Assembly (NCBI RefSeq): GCF_050624435.1
Contig: NC_134535.1
Span: forward strand, 127,459,731-127,523,730
DNA from: Tenrec ecaudatus
Taxonomy: Eukaryota > Chordata > Mammalia > Afrosoricida > Tenrecidae
DNA: 64,000 bases
Reading direction: 5' to 3'
Made by a program: the position numbers and the translations under genes. Of the stretch, positions 1 to 11,415 are shown one piece after another. Position 1 is the first letter of the stretch; each line of letters starts with the position of its first letter. A model generated the notes under the pieces. It made no database searches. It worked only from the letters and a program-made list of their open reading frames with translations, and was not told the origin of the DNA.

Positions 1-1195
1 CTTTTTAGATGGTCTTATCTCGGTCACAGAGGTCAGAGCGCGTGCTTTCTGATGTAGGCCCTGTACTCGCAGCTGAACATAGGCACTTTGTCAACAGTTC
101 CACGAAACAGAGACTGTTATCCACACGCCCTTTCTTCCACTAACGTAAAGGAATCAGAAGCTCAGAGAGTTCCAGGAACTCACCCAGGGACACCTCGGCG
201 GTAAGTGGCAGAGCAGAGCCTGTCAAGCCTCGTGTACCTGGTACACCACCCTCAGGCAGGTGTGGTACGTGGTGCTTTGGAGAGGGGTAAAGATGGAGCC
301 AAACCACTCATTCAAGAGTCATGAAAAAGAACCCGACCCACTTGTTTCGGAACATTCTTAGCTTTGCAGCATTTTGCAGAGGCGGTACAGAGGGTGCCCA
401 CAGAGCCCACGCCCAGTTTCCCCTATTTCCCCATATATCTTGCGCCAACAGGGCATGTCGGCCACTGTTAGTCAATATGGACGTATTGTTACTTTATTAG
501 CCCATGCATCATCCAGGTTTGCTCATTTTCCCTCTACCGTCTCTTTCCTGCCTCCAGGATCTCACATTGTATTTAGTCAGGATGTCACCTTCGGTCCCTC
601 TGAGCTGTGACAGTTTTTCAGATTTGCTTATTTTTTGAAGCCCTTGGACTGTGTTGAGTCATGTGGGTCAGGGGACTATAGTGTGCCTTCCCATTGGGGT
701 TTGCCTGATGGTTCTTCTCACGGTTAGTCTGGAGCCCTGTTCTCATCATGTCTCATCAATGGTACATCCTTTCAGAGGCACCCACTTTCAGTGGGACTTA
801 TCACTGTGGATGTTGACCTCGATCCCCTGGCTGAGGGTGGACTTGTCCGACTGCACACACCGCACCTTCGAGGCGTGCTCGCAAGTCAGATGTGTGCGCT
901 AGGAAGAGAAGCTGTTCGTTCCCCTTGGAGCCTGGAGGGACCGGAAGGCCAGAGCAGGGAGAAGCAGGTGATGGCAGTTATCTCTGAAAAGACAGCCTGC
1001 ACCTGATTCAGAGAGGAAGCTTGTGGCCTCAGAGGCTGACTTGACGCGAAAGAAGCCTGGGCCCAAGATTCTGATCTACCTCCGGCCCCCAACAGGGGTC
1101 ATGGCGGCTCCTTCACATGCCATACTCTTGTTCCATCGCTTCAAGGAGAGTTGTGCAGTGGTGATCACAATCCGGGTTAGAACATTTTCCTCATT
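1..1195. other. Intergenic, no feature recognised
   Basis: No exon, RNA gene or repeat family is recognisable here. The open frames are short, lack plausible splice context and overlap on both strands. In human the neighbour upstream of VWF is CD9 (established synteny), but nothing in this stretch resembles a CD9 exon. Confidence 0.5.
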
Positions 1196-1400
1196 CTTTT
1201 TTTTTATTAAACATTTTATTAGGGGCTCATACAACTCTTATCACAATCCATACATATACATACTTCAATTGTATAAAGCACATCTGTACATTCTTTACCC
1301 TCGTCATTCTCAAAGCATTTGCTCTCCACTTAAGCCCTTTGTATCAGGTCCTCTTATCTCTTTTCCTCATTCTTGTACTCATCCTCATTAGCTCCCCATT
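1196..1400 (-). mobile_element. LINE-1 3' UTR fragment, 5'-truncated
   Basis: On the + strand the fragment begins with a T-run followed by 'ttttattaggggctcata', the reverse complement of the L1 tail that ends '...gagcccc(c/t)aataaaatg' in the better preserved copies at 8.2, 10.8 and 34.0 kb. The reverse-complemented 'aaatgctttgagaatgacga' and G-rich blocks of that 3' UTR follow. The boundary near 1400 is approximate. Confidence 0.8.
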
Positions 1401-1736
1401 TCCCTCCAGCCTCCCTGCTGAACCCCCCAAGGAGCCATTCACCGTTACCATCTCTCTAGATGTAAGATTCTGAGCTTGACCAAAGCAGCAGGAGCAGCGC
1501 CGGAGAGGGATTCCCTGGAGAATTGGAGGGGGATGCTTCACCACTTGACGTAAGTCTTCTTTTTACAGGCTTATCTCCCAATAAAGCGACGCTGTCAGCA
1601 GACACAGAGAGGCACAGACAGAACTGAAATGTAATTAAACGTTAAGGTCATATCCCACAATTAGGTTGATTTGCCAAATGAGCCAAGCCACTGCGGCTGA
1701 GCTGATTCCTACACGTAGCTAACCCTATAGAGAACT

Positions 1737-1860
1737 TCTGAGACTATAAATCTTTAAGGAGCAATTAGCCTCATCTTCCCCCTGAGAAGCAGCTGGTGGG
1801 TTTGAACTGTTGACCTTGTGGTTAGTCTGACACTAACCTGGTAGTGCCCCCAAGGAGCTT
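1737..1860 (-). repeat. AfroSINE, partial
   Basis: Reading the reverse strand, the order is the tRNA-like head ('gtcagactaaccacaaggtc' then 'agttcaaaccc' as box B) and the central block ending in a 'tagtctcag' segment. The tail past 1737 is missing. Confidence 0.75.
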
Positions 1861-1894
1861 TATAGCTGAGGATACATAAATATTTATGATTGTA

Positions 1895-2400
1895 TTGGAC
1901 AGGGTTCTCTAGAGAGACAAACCAGATTGCTAGTAATTATATATAAATATATTTATAAAGATAGATATATAATTCAAGAAATAAACCGTTAAATAATATA
2001 CAGATAGATAATACAAGAAATTAACAGTTAAATTATAAAGCAGTGAGACACTAGCAGTCCTTCAAGTTTTGAGAGCTGCCAGTTGCCAATCCCCTTCTGT
2101 AGAAAGAGCTGGGCTATATATACGCAGGCAGCAAACAGCAAGGCAGGTCCCCAACTGTCATCAACTGTCGGTTCCCAGCTCCAGAGACGAACATTCCAAT
2201 TGTGTGGGCTTAAAGGGACCTTAACTTACAGCGACACAGTCCACAGGCTAGGCATCCCACAGGTAGTGTACCCCTTCAAACTGAGGGACAGAACAACCAA
2301 GGTGAGGCTCACCGAGCCATTTATCCCTCTGCCCTTCAGTTAATCCTACTTGTGTTTATCGGCCAGGCTGGCACAATAAACTATAGCAATGATCAAACCT
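1895..2400 (+). repeat. Old interspersed repeat, family not assigned (AT-rich insert)
   Basis: Starts 'gacagggttctctagagaga' and ends 'gccaggctggcacaataaac', the same start and end as the reverse of the copy at 39776-40295. The first 150 bases are expanded AT-rich sequence of the 'tatatataaatatatttata' kind. I cannot name the family with confidence. An LTR-like or DNA-transposon-like origin are both possible. Confidence 0.6.
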
Positions 2401-2424
2401 GAAGTTATTTTGTGCATTACTTAG

Positions 2425-2625
2425 CCAGTGCCATAGGGCTGGCTCTGACTCACAGTGCCTGTATCCCCGAGGTCAGTGTAGCACTGTGTTCTGCAAGGCT
2501 TTCAATGATGGCAAACATTTTAAAGTACATCTGCAGGGCTCTCCTATGGTGCTTCTAGGTGGTCTGGAACTGCCAACATTTTTGTTAGTGAGTTGTTTGC
2601 ATCACCTAAGGTCTCCACTTTGTGC
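2425..2625 (-). repeat. Degenerate SINE-like repeat
   Basis: 'gtgccatagggctggctctg' followed by 'actcacagtg' and 'ctgcaaggctttcaatgatgg' resembles a heavily diverged reverse-strand AfroSINE or a related older tRNA-SINE. No target duplication was found. Confidence 0.4.
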
Positions 2626-2721
2626 ATGACACCATTTTAAGAAGTTAAAATTTGAGGGTTATCAGTGTTAATTTTACAGTGTAAATATTTTAAACAGGTT
2701 CATTTTTAAAACATCTTCCTC

Positions 2722-2915
2722 ATACTTACTCACTGCCATCAAGTCGATTCCAACCCATTGTGATACTGTAGACCGAGTAGAACTGCCCCTCTGGGTTTCC
2801 AAGGCTGTAAATGAATACGGGAGCAAGAAAGCCTTGTCTTTCTTCCAAGAAGTAACTGGTGGGTTTGAGCCGCTGACCTTACAGTTAGCATTAACAGCAC
2901 AAAGCATAGCCCAGG
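2722..2915 (-). repeat. AfroSINE
   Basis: The + strand shows tail first ('cactgccatcaagtcgattc'), then 'gtagaactgcccctctgggt', the central block, and the head with 'gggtttgagccgctgacctt'. It is nearly full length. Confidence 0.85.
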
Positions 2916-3279
2916 ATGTCACCAGAACTTCATTTAACACATATACATGTAATCTCAAAAGATGGAAGTGGCCTGGGCTTTCTTGCTCGGCCTCTGAAGA
3001 TCTTGTTTATTTCAAGACCCAGGAAGGCAGTGGGAAGTAAAGTCCAGGAGCCTTAGACATGGCTGGAGCCTGCACTTGGAAGGCCAGCTGGACTCGTGCT
3101 ATGCTGGAACCATGGACAAGTCATGTGTTCACATTTGTCTGCTCCAAAGTGTGAGCCAAGTGGGCAGGAGTATGAGATGTTGGACAGTGGAGTAGAGAAC
3201 AGGCTCTGGCCTGGCTTCAATGGTGGATCCTGTGTTGGGAGGAGCCTGGGAAAATAAAGAGAAGCTATGGCCTCGGTCG

Positions 3280-3450
3280 TGCACTTGACTGCTAACTGAA
3301 AGTTAAAGACTTGGGTTCGCACAGAGGGGCCTCCAAAGAAAGTCCCATCGATCCACTTAAAAAAAACCAGCCATTGGAAACCCTGTAGGACAAAGTTCTA
3401 CTCCAACACACATGTTGTTGCCATGAGTAAGAGCCACTTGGGGGCAACTA
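3280..3450 (+). repeat. AfroSINE, variant with short middle
   Basis: Head 'acttgactgctaactgaaag', box-B-like 'acttgggttcgcac', then 'ctgtaggacaaagttctact' and the tail 'gccatgagtaagagccactt'. The middle block differs from that of most other copies and resembles the copy at 46788. Confidence 0.7.
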
Positions 3451-3599
3451 GTTTATTTGCTGATTTATTGGTTTGAAGAGAATCAGAACCAAACTCAAGG
3501 CAAACCTGTGGTGCAGAATTACCTTTTTTTGAGTTTCTGAGACTGTACGTCTTTAGGGGAGCAGAGTATATTGAGATATTTTAAATAGATTCAATTTTC

Positions 3600-3808
3600 A
3601 CTCTATTACTCACACTGCCATCAAGTCGATTCCAACTCATAGTAATGTCATAGGACAAAGTAGAACTGCCTCTCTGGGCTTCCCAAGCTGTAAATTGAGA
3701 CAGTAGCTGGAAGCCTCATCTCTCACCCACATAGCAGCTGGTAGGCTTGAACTGCGGACCTCATGGTTAGCAGTCCAACACATACACAGCACACCACCAG
3801 GGCTCCTT
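3600..3808 (-). repeat. AfroSINE, full length
   Basis: Runs from 'cactgccatcaagtcgattc' to 'gcacaccaccagggctcc' on the + strand, which is the complete reverse-strand element from tail to the 'ggagccctggtgg' 5' end. Confidence 0.9.
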
Positions 3809-4361
3809 TTGGTAAGAAGTGGTACGTGTAATTTTGGTAACAAGGGATCCCTGCAATTTTCAGCACTGTCTGACTGCCTGTGATTGTGCCTGACAATTAT
3901 AGTTAGAGGCAAATTGCTATGAATATTAAAGTGGAAATGACCATAGGCTATGAAATAACTTTGGTTTGGGGCAGCTAATAAACCAGAGGGGATGGTTAGT
4001 ATCTTGCATAAAACATAGACGTCTGGAGAAGCGTGGTGAGCAGGGTTGAGCGCAGTGGTGGCATTGACGAGGTGATTGGAAGAGAGGGACCCTAGAACCA
4101 ACTCATGGGCCTTCATGAGGTGTAGGAAAAGTCGTCCTGGTGGCCTTGTATTAATATCCAGGAGATCTCTGGGAAGTTACCCTCACTTACCCCCCACCCC
4201 TACCTTTCACCATGATTCGATTTCCTCATTTCTCTGAAACATGGAGAAGACCAGCTTATCAGGATGGGACTCTTTCCCATGTTCTCTCACCACCCACTCT
4301 GTGCCTTTATCACCCTCCCCACCGACCCATCCCCCTGCCACCATCTATTGACATACCAAAC

Positions 4362-4572
4362 CAAACTCACTGCCATCAAGTCAATGCTGACTCATAGCAA
4401 CCCTATTGGACAGAGCAGAACTGCCCCTGTGAGTTTCCAAGACTGTAACTCTTTATGGGAGTAGAAAGTCCCACCTTTCTCCGGAGCAGCAGCTGATGGT
4501 AGCTGATGGTTTTAAACTGCTGGTCTTGCTGTTAGCAGGCCAACTCCTAACCACTGTGCCACCAGGGATCCC
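4362..4572 (-). repeat. AfroSINE, full length
   Basis: One of the best preserved copies. It has tail 'ctcactgccatcaagtcaat', 'ctgtaactctttatgggag' in the middle, and ends 'accactgtgccaccaggga'. A local duplication of 'agctgatggt' occurs at about 4490-4510. Confidence 0.92.
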
Positions 4573-4849
4573 AGTTGACAAACAGGCATACAATCCTGGG
4601 CCGAGGGCTTGATCTGGATCATATCTAGTGGAATTCTCATAATTCTGTAACCTTCTCCCCTTTAGGGATGAAAGGATACAGAGAGGGGAAACTGAGTCTC
4701 TTAGAGGTTCAATCACAGATCAGATGCCACGTGCTGGTGATGTGTGGGATGCAGCCTCATGATGGTTGACCAGGGCCCAATAGCTCAGTCAGTGATGGCG
4801 AGGAGTTGGCAAACGTCTGCAAAAAGTATATATTTTAGGCATTATGAGT

Positions 4850-5035
4850 CATAGGGGTGAAATATTGGACTGGTTAGCTCACAGGTCAGTGATTCAAACC
4901 CACCAGCTTCTCCATGGGAGAAAGATGAGGCTGTTTATTCCCAGAAGATTTGCAGTCTTGGAAATCCTAGAACAGCCCTACTCTTCCCTGACAGTTGGCG
5001 TGAGTCTGAATCGACTCAGCAGTGATGTCTTACAG
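4850..5035 (+). repeat. AfroSINE
   Basis: Head region 'caggtcagtgattcaaaccc' (box B), 'gggagaaagatgaggctgtt' in the middle and the tail 'gtgagtctgaatcgactcag'. Confidence 0.85.
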
Positions 5036-5086
5036 GCTGTTTCTCCTCCTACCCATCTTACTTCTTCTCTAGCCCTTTAAAAAAGG

Positions 5087-5250
5087 AGCCCAGGTGGTGA
5101 GATTTTTGTGATCGGCAGTTCAAAAAACACCAGCAGCTCCTTGGGAGAAAGGTTGGACTTTCTACTCCCATAAACAGATAGTCTCCAAAACTCACAGGGA
5201 GTCACTCTGCGTCAGCATCGGCTCCATGGCAGCGAGTTTGGTTTCTTGTG
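5087..5250 (+). repeat. AfroSINE
   Basis: Begins 'aggagcccaggtggtgagat', has 'gggagaaaggttggactttc' in the middle and ends 'catggcagcgagtttggttt'. It lies directly after the preceding same-strand copy. Confidence 0.82.
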
Positions 5251-5254
5251 GGAC

Positions 5255-5455
5255 ATGATGGGAAAGGTTGTGAAGAGGTGCGGAGCTGAGGGGAAAGAGT
5301 ACAGGAAAGAAGTGAACGTTCTCAACTTGACTCTGGAGATGATTGAACAGTGCTTAGCAATATGGTTGAACTTTTGAATTGTTTGATATGCGAAACAGAT
5401 GCCCGTAAAACCAATTAATGAAAAAAGTTACAAAACAAAACAGCTACCAAATAAC
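5255..5455 (+). mobile_element. Old LINE-1 3' end
   Basis: 'gatgattgaacagtgcttag' followed by 'gttgaacttttgaattgttt' and 'gtaaaaccaattaatgaaaa' resembles the terminal sequence of older mammalian L1 elements. It is diverged, so family and start are uncertain. Confidence 0.45.
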
Positions 5456-6107
5456 CACAACAAGAACATCAAAAACCATTCTTGTTAATGAGCTGCACAC
5501 CGACTGTTGACTGGACTTAGCGTGTGGGCTGTAGTGTGCCAACCCGTCATATAGTCTAAAAAGCAACCACGACATCAGCACATTGCTGCCGAAGGCCATA
5601 CCTTCTCAGGTTTCAGAGGGATTCTAAAATCCACTCCAGACTCCTCATCCTTTTCCTTATCCTGGAGGGAGGCAGGCTGGCTGTCGGAGGCAGCAGGCTA
5701 GACTCTGGCCTCTCTGGGTTGTGTGGACGGCCTAGTGGGATGGGGCCACTACAGCGTGGCCTCACTTTCCTCTCTCCAGGTATTTTTGCTCTAGGTTAGC
5801 AAGGCCAGGTCTGCTAGACAGCTCCTGGCTGAGCAGTCAAGGCAGCTGAGAAGGGTCTGGCTCTCTTACCTGGCTGCCTTGGGAGGGTACTTTGATAAGG
5901 CGAGAGAGGACGGGAGCTCCAGACGCCAAGGGAGGGACTCCAAGGCCTGGGTGAGGAACCAGGAGGTGGAAACCTGTTTGTTCAAAGGCACCACTAATTA
6001 AGGAGATTAGAGAAAGGAAGCACTTTGGAAAACACGGGGAATTCTGTTGTGTGTGTCAGCACAGACTGGCTGTGCGCTGTGAGGAAGTGGGCGTGGAAGG
6101 AAGGGTG
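5456..6107. other. Intergenic, no feature recognised
   Basis: Moderately GC-rich unique-looking sequence with no open frame, RNA gene or repeat that I can identify. Confidence 0.5.
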
Positions 6108-6557
6108 GTCAGTTCTACCTTACAAATCCGGCTAGACTGGAGCATGTGCACTGGTACAGAGAGAGCTCTTGACACCCAGGACAGATAAAGCCCTCGGGAA
6201 CAGTGATGGGAGTAGCGATACCATGAGGGAAGGGGGAAGGTGGGGGCGGGGGTGAAGGGAGGGGAGGTAAGGGAAATTGATTGAAATGATTGACATATAA
6301 ACCCGAGCCACCCTTCCCTCCCACCCTATGAGGTGGATGTATAACAGAAATGTAGGTGAGAGGAGACAGTGGGCCATGTAAGATGTGAAAATAATTTATA
6401 ATTTATCAAGGGGTCATGTGGGTGGGAGGGTGAGAGAGGAAAAAAGGAGGAGCTGATACCAAGGGCTCAAGTAGAAAGAAGATGTTTTGAAAATGATGAT
6501 GGCAACATATGTACAAATGTGCTTGAGACAATGGTATGGATTGTTATAAGAGCTGAA
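6108..6557 (+). mobile_element. LINE-1 3' UTR fragment lacking its A-tail
   Basis: Starts at the block 'gttctaccttacaaatccgg' and follows the long 3' UTR to 'ttgttataagagctgaagga', where it stops at 'gcccc', before the AATAAA and poly-A. The next base begins another, more 5' part of the same 3' UTR. The G-rich polypurine tract is at about 6230-6275. Confidence 0.85.
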
Positions 6558-8276
6558 GGAGCCCCCTCCCCAGAAGAATGCACTATAGAGGACAGCACTG
6601 ATGCTACAGCTCAGGGAGAGGTGTGGTTCCGCTCAGAACACACAGGAGCAAGCTAAGAGGGAAGGAGAGAGAAAGAGAGTGGACCACATCCTGGCCACCA
6701 AACCCCGAGGACGATAGTCCTGCTTGGAGCAGCCAATGCAGAGAGGAGCGTTGGGCCAGCCCCACCACAAGACACAGCGTCCCTCACTGACCCATAGCAC
6801 TAGGGGGGACAACACTGGAGACACAGTGTGGGAATTGACCCCACCACACTTGGGTGAAACACAAAGGGTGTGTAACAGAACAGCAAGGGAGACAAAGCAA
6901 TGAAGTCCCTGAGGAATCCTCAAAATAGACTTTGAGGACAGGGCATGGCACCTCATCAGACTCCATCAGAAAACACTCGTAAAGGTCAACAGACAGATCT
7001 GGAACTATTTATAGGCTTTTCTTTTTTGTTTTGTTTTGAGTTTTCATGGAGTCAAAAAACCCAGGGACAACGGAACAACAAGCGACCTAAAATTGATGGC
7101 AAGAAGGGTGGAAGATGCCTGGTGGGACTTGAACAAATGCAATGTAGCTGAGAGGAATTAATGAAAGCCAAATGAAGGTTGAACATGATAGTGTAACAAG
7201 AGGAAAGTAAAAGGAAATAGAGGAAGAGCTAGGAGGCAAAGGGCATTTATAAAGGCACACACATATGTAAATATATTCATGTATAATGATAGGGACACAG
7301 ACTATGTACATATATGTGAAATATTAAGGTAGCAGGCAGACATTAGGCCTCTACTCAAGTACACCTTCAATGCAAGAATACTTTGTTCTTATAACCTGGC
7401 ATTCTGTGATGCTCACCTTCTTGACATGATCACTGAAAACAAAGCGGGTGAATAAGCAAATGTGGTGAAGAAAGCTGATGGTGCCCAGCTATAAAAAGAT
7501 ATAGCATCTGGGGTATTAAAGGCTCGAAGATAAACAAGCAGCCATCTAGCTGAGAAGCAACAAAACCCACATGGAAGAAGCACACCAGCCTGTGTGATCA
7601 CGAGATATCAATGAGATCAGGTATCAGGCATCAGAAGACCCAGAACAAACAAAACATATCGATATTAATGAAGTGGGGGAGCAGAGTGGAGACCCAAAGC
7701 CCATCTGTAGACAGTTGTACATCCCCTAACAGAAGGGTCACAGGGAAGGGACAAGCTAGCCAGGGTGCAGTATAGCACCGACAAAACATACACATTCTTT
7801 TAGTTATTTAATACTACCCCCTCCCCACTATCATGACCCCAGTTCGACCTTACAAATCCAGCTAGACCAGAGCATGTACTCTGGTACACACAGAATCCAG
7901 GACAGATAAACCCCTCAGGAACAGTAATGGGAATAGTGATACCATGAGGGTAAGGGGAAGGTGGGGGATAGAAATGGGGAACCAATCACAATGATCAACA
8001 TATAACCCCCCACTCCCCAAAGGGGATGAACAACAGAAATGTGGGTGAAGGGAGGCACCAGTCAGTGTAAGATATGAAACCAATAATAATTTATAAATCA
8101 TCAAGGATTCAAAGGGAGGGAGGAAAAAAACGAGGAGCTCACACCAAGGGCTGAAGTAGAAAGAAAATGTTTTGAGAATGATGATGGCAACATACGTACA
8201 AATGTGCTTGACACAATGGATGTATGGATTGTGATAAGAGCTGTAAGAGCCCCAATAAAACGATTTATTTCTAAAA
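6558..8276 (+). mobile_element. LINE-1 3' UTR, 5'-truncated copy (about 1.7 kb)
   Basis: Collinear with 32213-34057 of the more complete L1 copy downstream. It begins 'cctccccagaagaatgcact' and ends 'gccccaataaaacgattta'. It has no coding part of the element. Landmarks are the polypurine tract at about 7940-7980, the core 'acaagcagccatctagctga' near 7536, and AATAAA near the end. Confidence 0.9.
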
Positions 8277-8834
8277 AACAAAACCAAGAGACAAGGTAGA
8301 ATTTGAATAAAAGACTAAAAATTGAAATGTTCAGAAACAACATGAGTATCCAGGTACTCTTTATTTGGCTTCAATAGAGAAGGGACACTTTCTGGGAGTT
8401 CTAGGCACTGACCAAAGAATTTTAACACTTGCAAGTCCTGTTTTTTTATGCCCTAAATTTAGTGAAGGTTAAAAAAGGGGAACAATGTTCATACAGGACA
8501 CTCAACAGCAGATGATTTTACTTAATTCAATTAGAAACGGAGAGACTGTTACCACGGTCACTTGGGGAGTGTGTGGATTCTCAATCTCTATTCTTTGTTA
8601 ATCTGAAAGGAAACAAAAAATAAACCATCTGCCCCCCCACACACACACACACAATAAAAAGAAAAGAAAATGCAGAGTCCAGGACTACAGCTAGGTTCGA
8701 GTCATGACCCCCCCACCGACCAACCGAACCTTGGTTCGGTTCTTTAGCCTCTTGGATACTCTCTTTCGGCATCTATGAAATGGGAATGGCAGCATTCCCA
8801 GTGTCCCAGTAGGTTATTGTAAAGTTTGCCAAGT
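8277..8834. other. Intergenic with (AC)n tract
   Basis: Unassigned sequence. It holds a C-run followed by an (AC)n tract at about 8632-8653. No gene or dispersed repeat was recognised. Confidence 0.5.
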
Positions 8835-9106
8835 ATATTAACCTCCTAGGGCAGCCCTAACAAAGTACCACACCTTTAATGGCTTAAGACAGCAGGGATT
8901 TAATTTCTCAAAGTTTTAGAGGCTACAAGTCTGAAATCTAGATGTTGGTGGGTTGGTTCCCTCTGAAGGTTGTGAGGGGAAAGTTTTTCATTTCTTTCTC
9001 CTAGCTTCCGGGAGCTCCAGGTGTCCTCTGGCTGAGACAGCACAAGTCCAATCACGTGACAGCCTCTCCTTGGTGTCTGTGCATCTCTTCTCTACAAATA
9101 AGGACA
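8835..9106 (+). repeat. Ancient mammalian interspersed repeat (LTR-type?)
   Basis: 'gcagccctaacaaagtacca', then 'aatggcttaagacagcaggg' and 'aaggttgtgaggggaaagtt', ending 'acaaataaggacacc'. This layout matches a widespread old mammalian repeat whose family name I cannot assign safely. It is truncated by the L1 copy that follows. Confidence 0.6.
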
Positions 9107-10806
9107 CCACATCCTGCCCCCAAGGACAGTATTCCTGCTCAGAGCAGCCAATGTACGGAGAGGACCATTGAGCAGGCCCCACCACAAGACATGATGTCCC
9201 TCACTGACCCATATCACTACGTGGGACAACTCTGGAGGCACAGTGCAGGAATTGTGCCTGATCTTACCCTATCACACCCGGTGAAATGCTAAGGGAATGC
9301 AACAGAGAAGCAAGGGGAGCAGAGCAATGAAGTCCCCAGGGAGTACCAAAAATAGACTTTGGGTTCAGGACGTGACACCCCAGCAGACTCGACTGGAAAA
9401 CACTCCTGAAGGTGAACAAACAGACCTGGAACTATTTTTGTACTTGGGTTTTTTGTTATTTTTATTTGTTTGTTTTCCTTTACTATTTTGTTTTGCTCTT
9501 GTTTTGTGCTTATTATTGTTTCTGCATGCCTATTTAGATAAGATAGGCATGATAAACAATCCAGGGGAGGAAACAATGGGACCAAAGGTTCCCAGGGGAA
9601 TATGGGAGAGGGGGAGGCAGGGGCAAGGAAATGGGTGTTAACAAACCCAGGGACAAAGAAAGAACAAGTGATCTAAAATCTATGGCGAGGAGGGCATAGG
9701 ATGCTTGATAGGGCTTGATCAAGGGCAATGTAACTGAAGAATTCCTGAAACCCAAATTAAGGCAAACATGATAGTGGGACAAGAGGAAAGTAAAAGGAAA
9801 TAGAGGAAAGAACTAGGAGGCAAAGGGCATTTATAGAGGTCTAAATACAGTAGGGAAATAGATCTATGTACATATATTTATACATTAAGTATTAAGGTAG
9901 CAGGTGGACATTGGGCCTTTACTCAAGAATTCCCTCAATGTGAGAACATTTTGTTTTAATAACCTGGCATTCTGTGATACTCACCTTCCTGACATGATTG
10001 CTGAAGACAAAATGGGTACATAGCAAATGTGGTGAAGAAAGCTGATGGTGCCCGGCTATCAAAAGATATAGCTTCTGTGGTCTTAAAGGCTTGAAGGCAA
10101 ACAAGCAGCCATCTAGCTCAGAAGCAACAAAGCCCACACAGAAGAAGCACACCTGTGTGATCGTGAGGTGTTGATGGGATCAGGTATCAGGCATCAAAGA
10201 CCCAGAACAAAGCCATCTGTAGACAATTGGACATCCCCTTACAAAAGAGTCATAAGGAAGAGATGAGCCGGTCAGAGTGCAGTATAGCACCGATAAAACA
10301 CAAACTTTCCTTTGCTTCTTTAATGCTCCCCCCCCCAATATCATGACCCCAATTCTACCTTACAAATCCAGCTAGACCAGAGCATGTACACTGGTAGAGA
10401 TAAGAGCTGGAAACACAGGGAATGCAGGACAGATAAACCCCTCAGGACCAATAATGAGAGTAGTGATACCAGGAGGGTCAGGGGAAGGAGGGGGAAGCAA
10501 GGGGGAACCGATCACAGTGACCTACTTATAACTCCCTCCCTGGGGGTAGATAATAGAAAAGTGGGTGAAGGGAAACATTGGTCAGTGTAAGACATGAACA
10601 AATGATTTATAAATTATCAGGGGGCTGTGAGAGAGGGAGGCTGGGGGAGGGAGGGAGAAAATGAGGATCTGATATCAAGGGCTCAAGTAGAAGAAAATGT
10701 TGTAAAATTATGATGGCAACAAATATACAAATGTGCTTGACACAATGGATGCATGTATGCATTGTGATAAGAGCTGTCTGAGCCCCCAATAAAATGATTT
10801 TTAAAA
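9107..10806 (+). mobile_element. LINE-1 3' UTR, 5'-truncated copy (about 1.7 kb)
   Basis: Matches the 32326-34057 part of the more complete copy, from 'acatcctgcccccaaggaca' to 'gcccccaataaaatgatttt'. It contains the T/A-rich block at 9430-9520, the shared core near 10104-10160 and the polypurine tract at about 10480-10505. Confidence 0.9.
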
Positions 10807-11208
10807 ACCCCAGAGACTCAGTGTGGCAAAAGTTGTATTCAATATTCATATCGAATTGAACTGTCCTGGACCTTTTCCCTTCTCATCGTCACAGCCTCCC
10901 CTCTTTCAATCCCACGCCCCAGACCTGCCTGAGACCAGCTGTTCACCTGGGGAAGTACTCCCCAGGTGTTTAATAACCAGTCTGGCGGGGGGTGTGGGAC
11001 ACGGTTTATAGACAAGCCATTTTCTATGGTGCAAATAATGGTGGTATATTTCAAATGAGCAGAGTTGGGGAGCGCTGCACAGGGGTGCATCATTGTGTTA
11101 AGGGAAGCATGGTCTTCCCACCGCACAGATACAATAGTCTGTGGGTACCACCTTAAGGAGCCTAGCTAATAGTGAGATGTAGAAAGACAATAAAGAAGAG
11201 ATGAATTT
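10807..11208. other. Intergenic, no feature recognised
   Basis: Unique-looking sequence. Short overlapping open frames on both strands have no supporting features. Confidence 0.5.
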
Positions 11209-11415
11209 TGGGAGCCCAAGTGGTGTCGTGGGTTATGAGTTGAGGTATTAACCACAGGGGCAGCAGTACAAACCCACCAGCCACTCTCTGGGGGAAAGAT
11301 AAGGCTTTCTGTTCCCATGAAGTTTTACAGCCTCAGAAAACTATCGGGAAAATTCTACTCTGTCCTGTAAGGGTGGCTGGGTAGGAATCAACCTGATGAC
11401 ACTGGGTCTGGTTTG
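11209..11415 (+). repeat. AfroSINE, full length
   Basis: Begins 'gggagcccaagtggtgtcgt', contains 'gggggaaagataaggctttc', and has the tail 'gtaggaatcaacctgatgac'. Confidence 0.85.
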
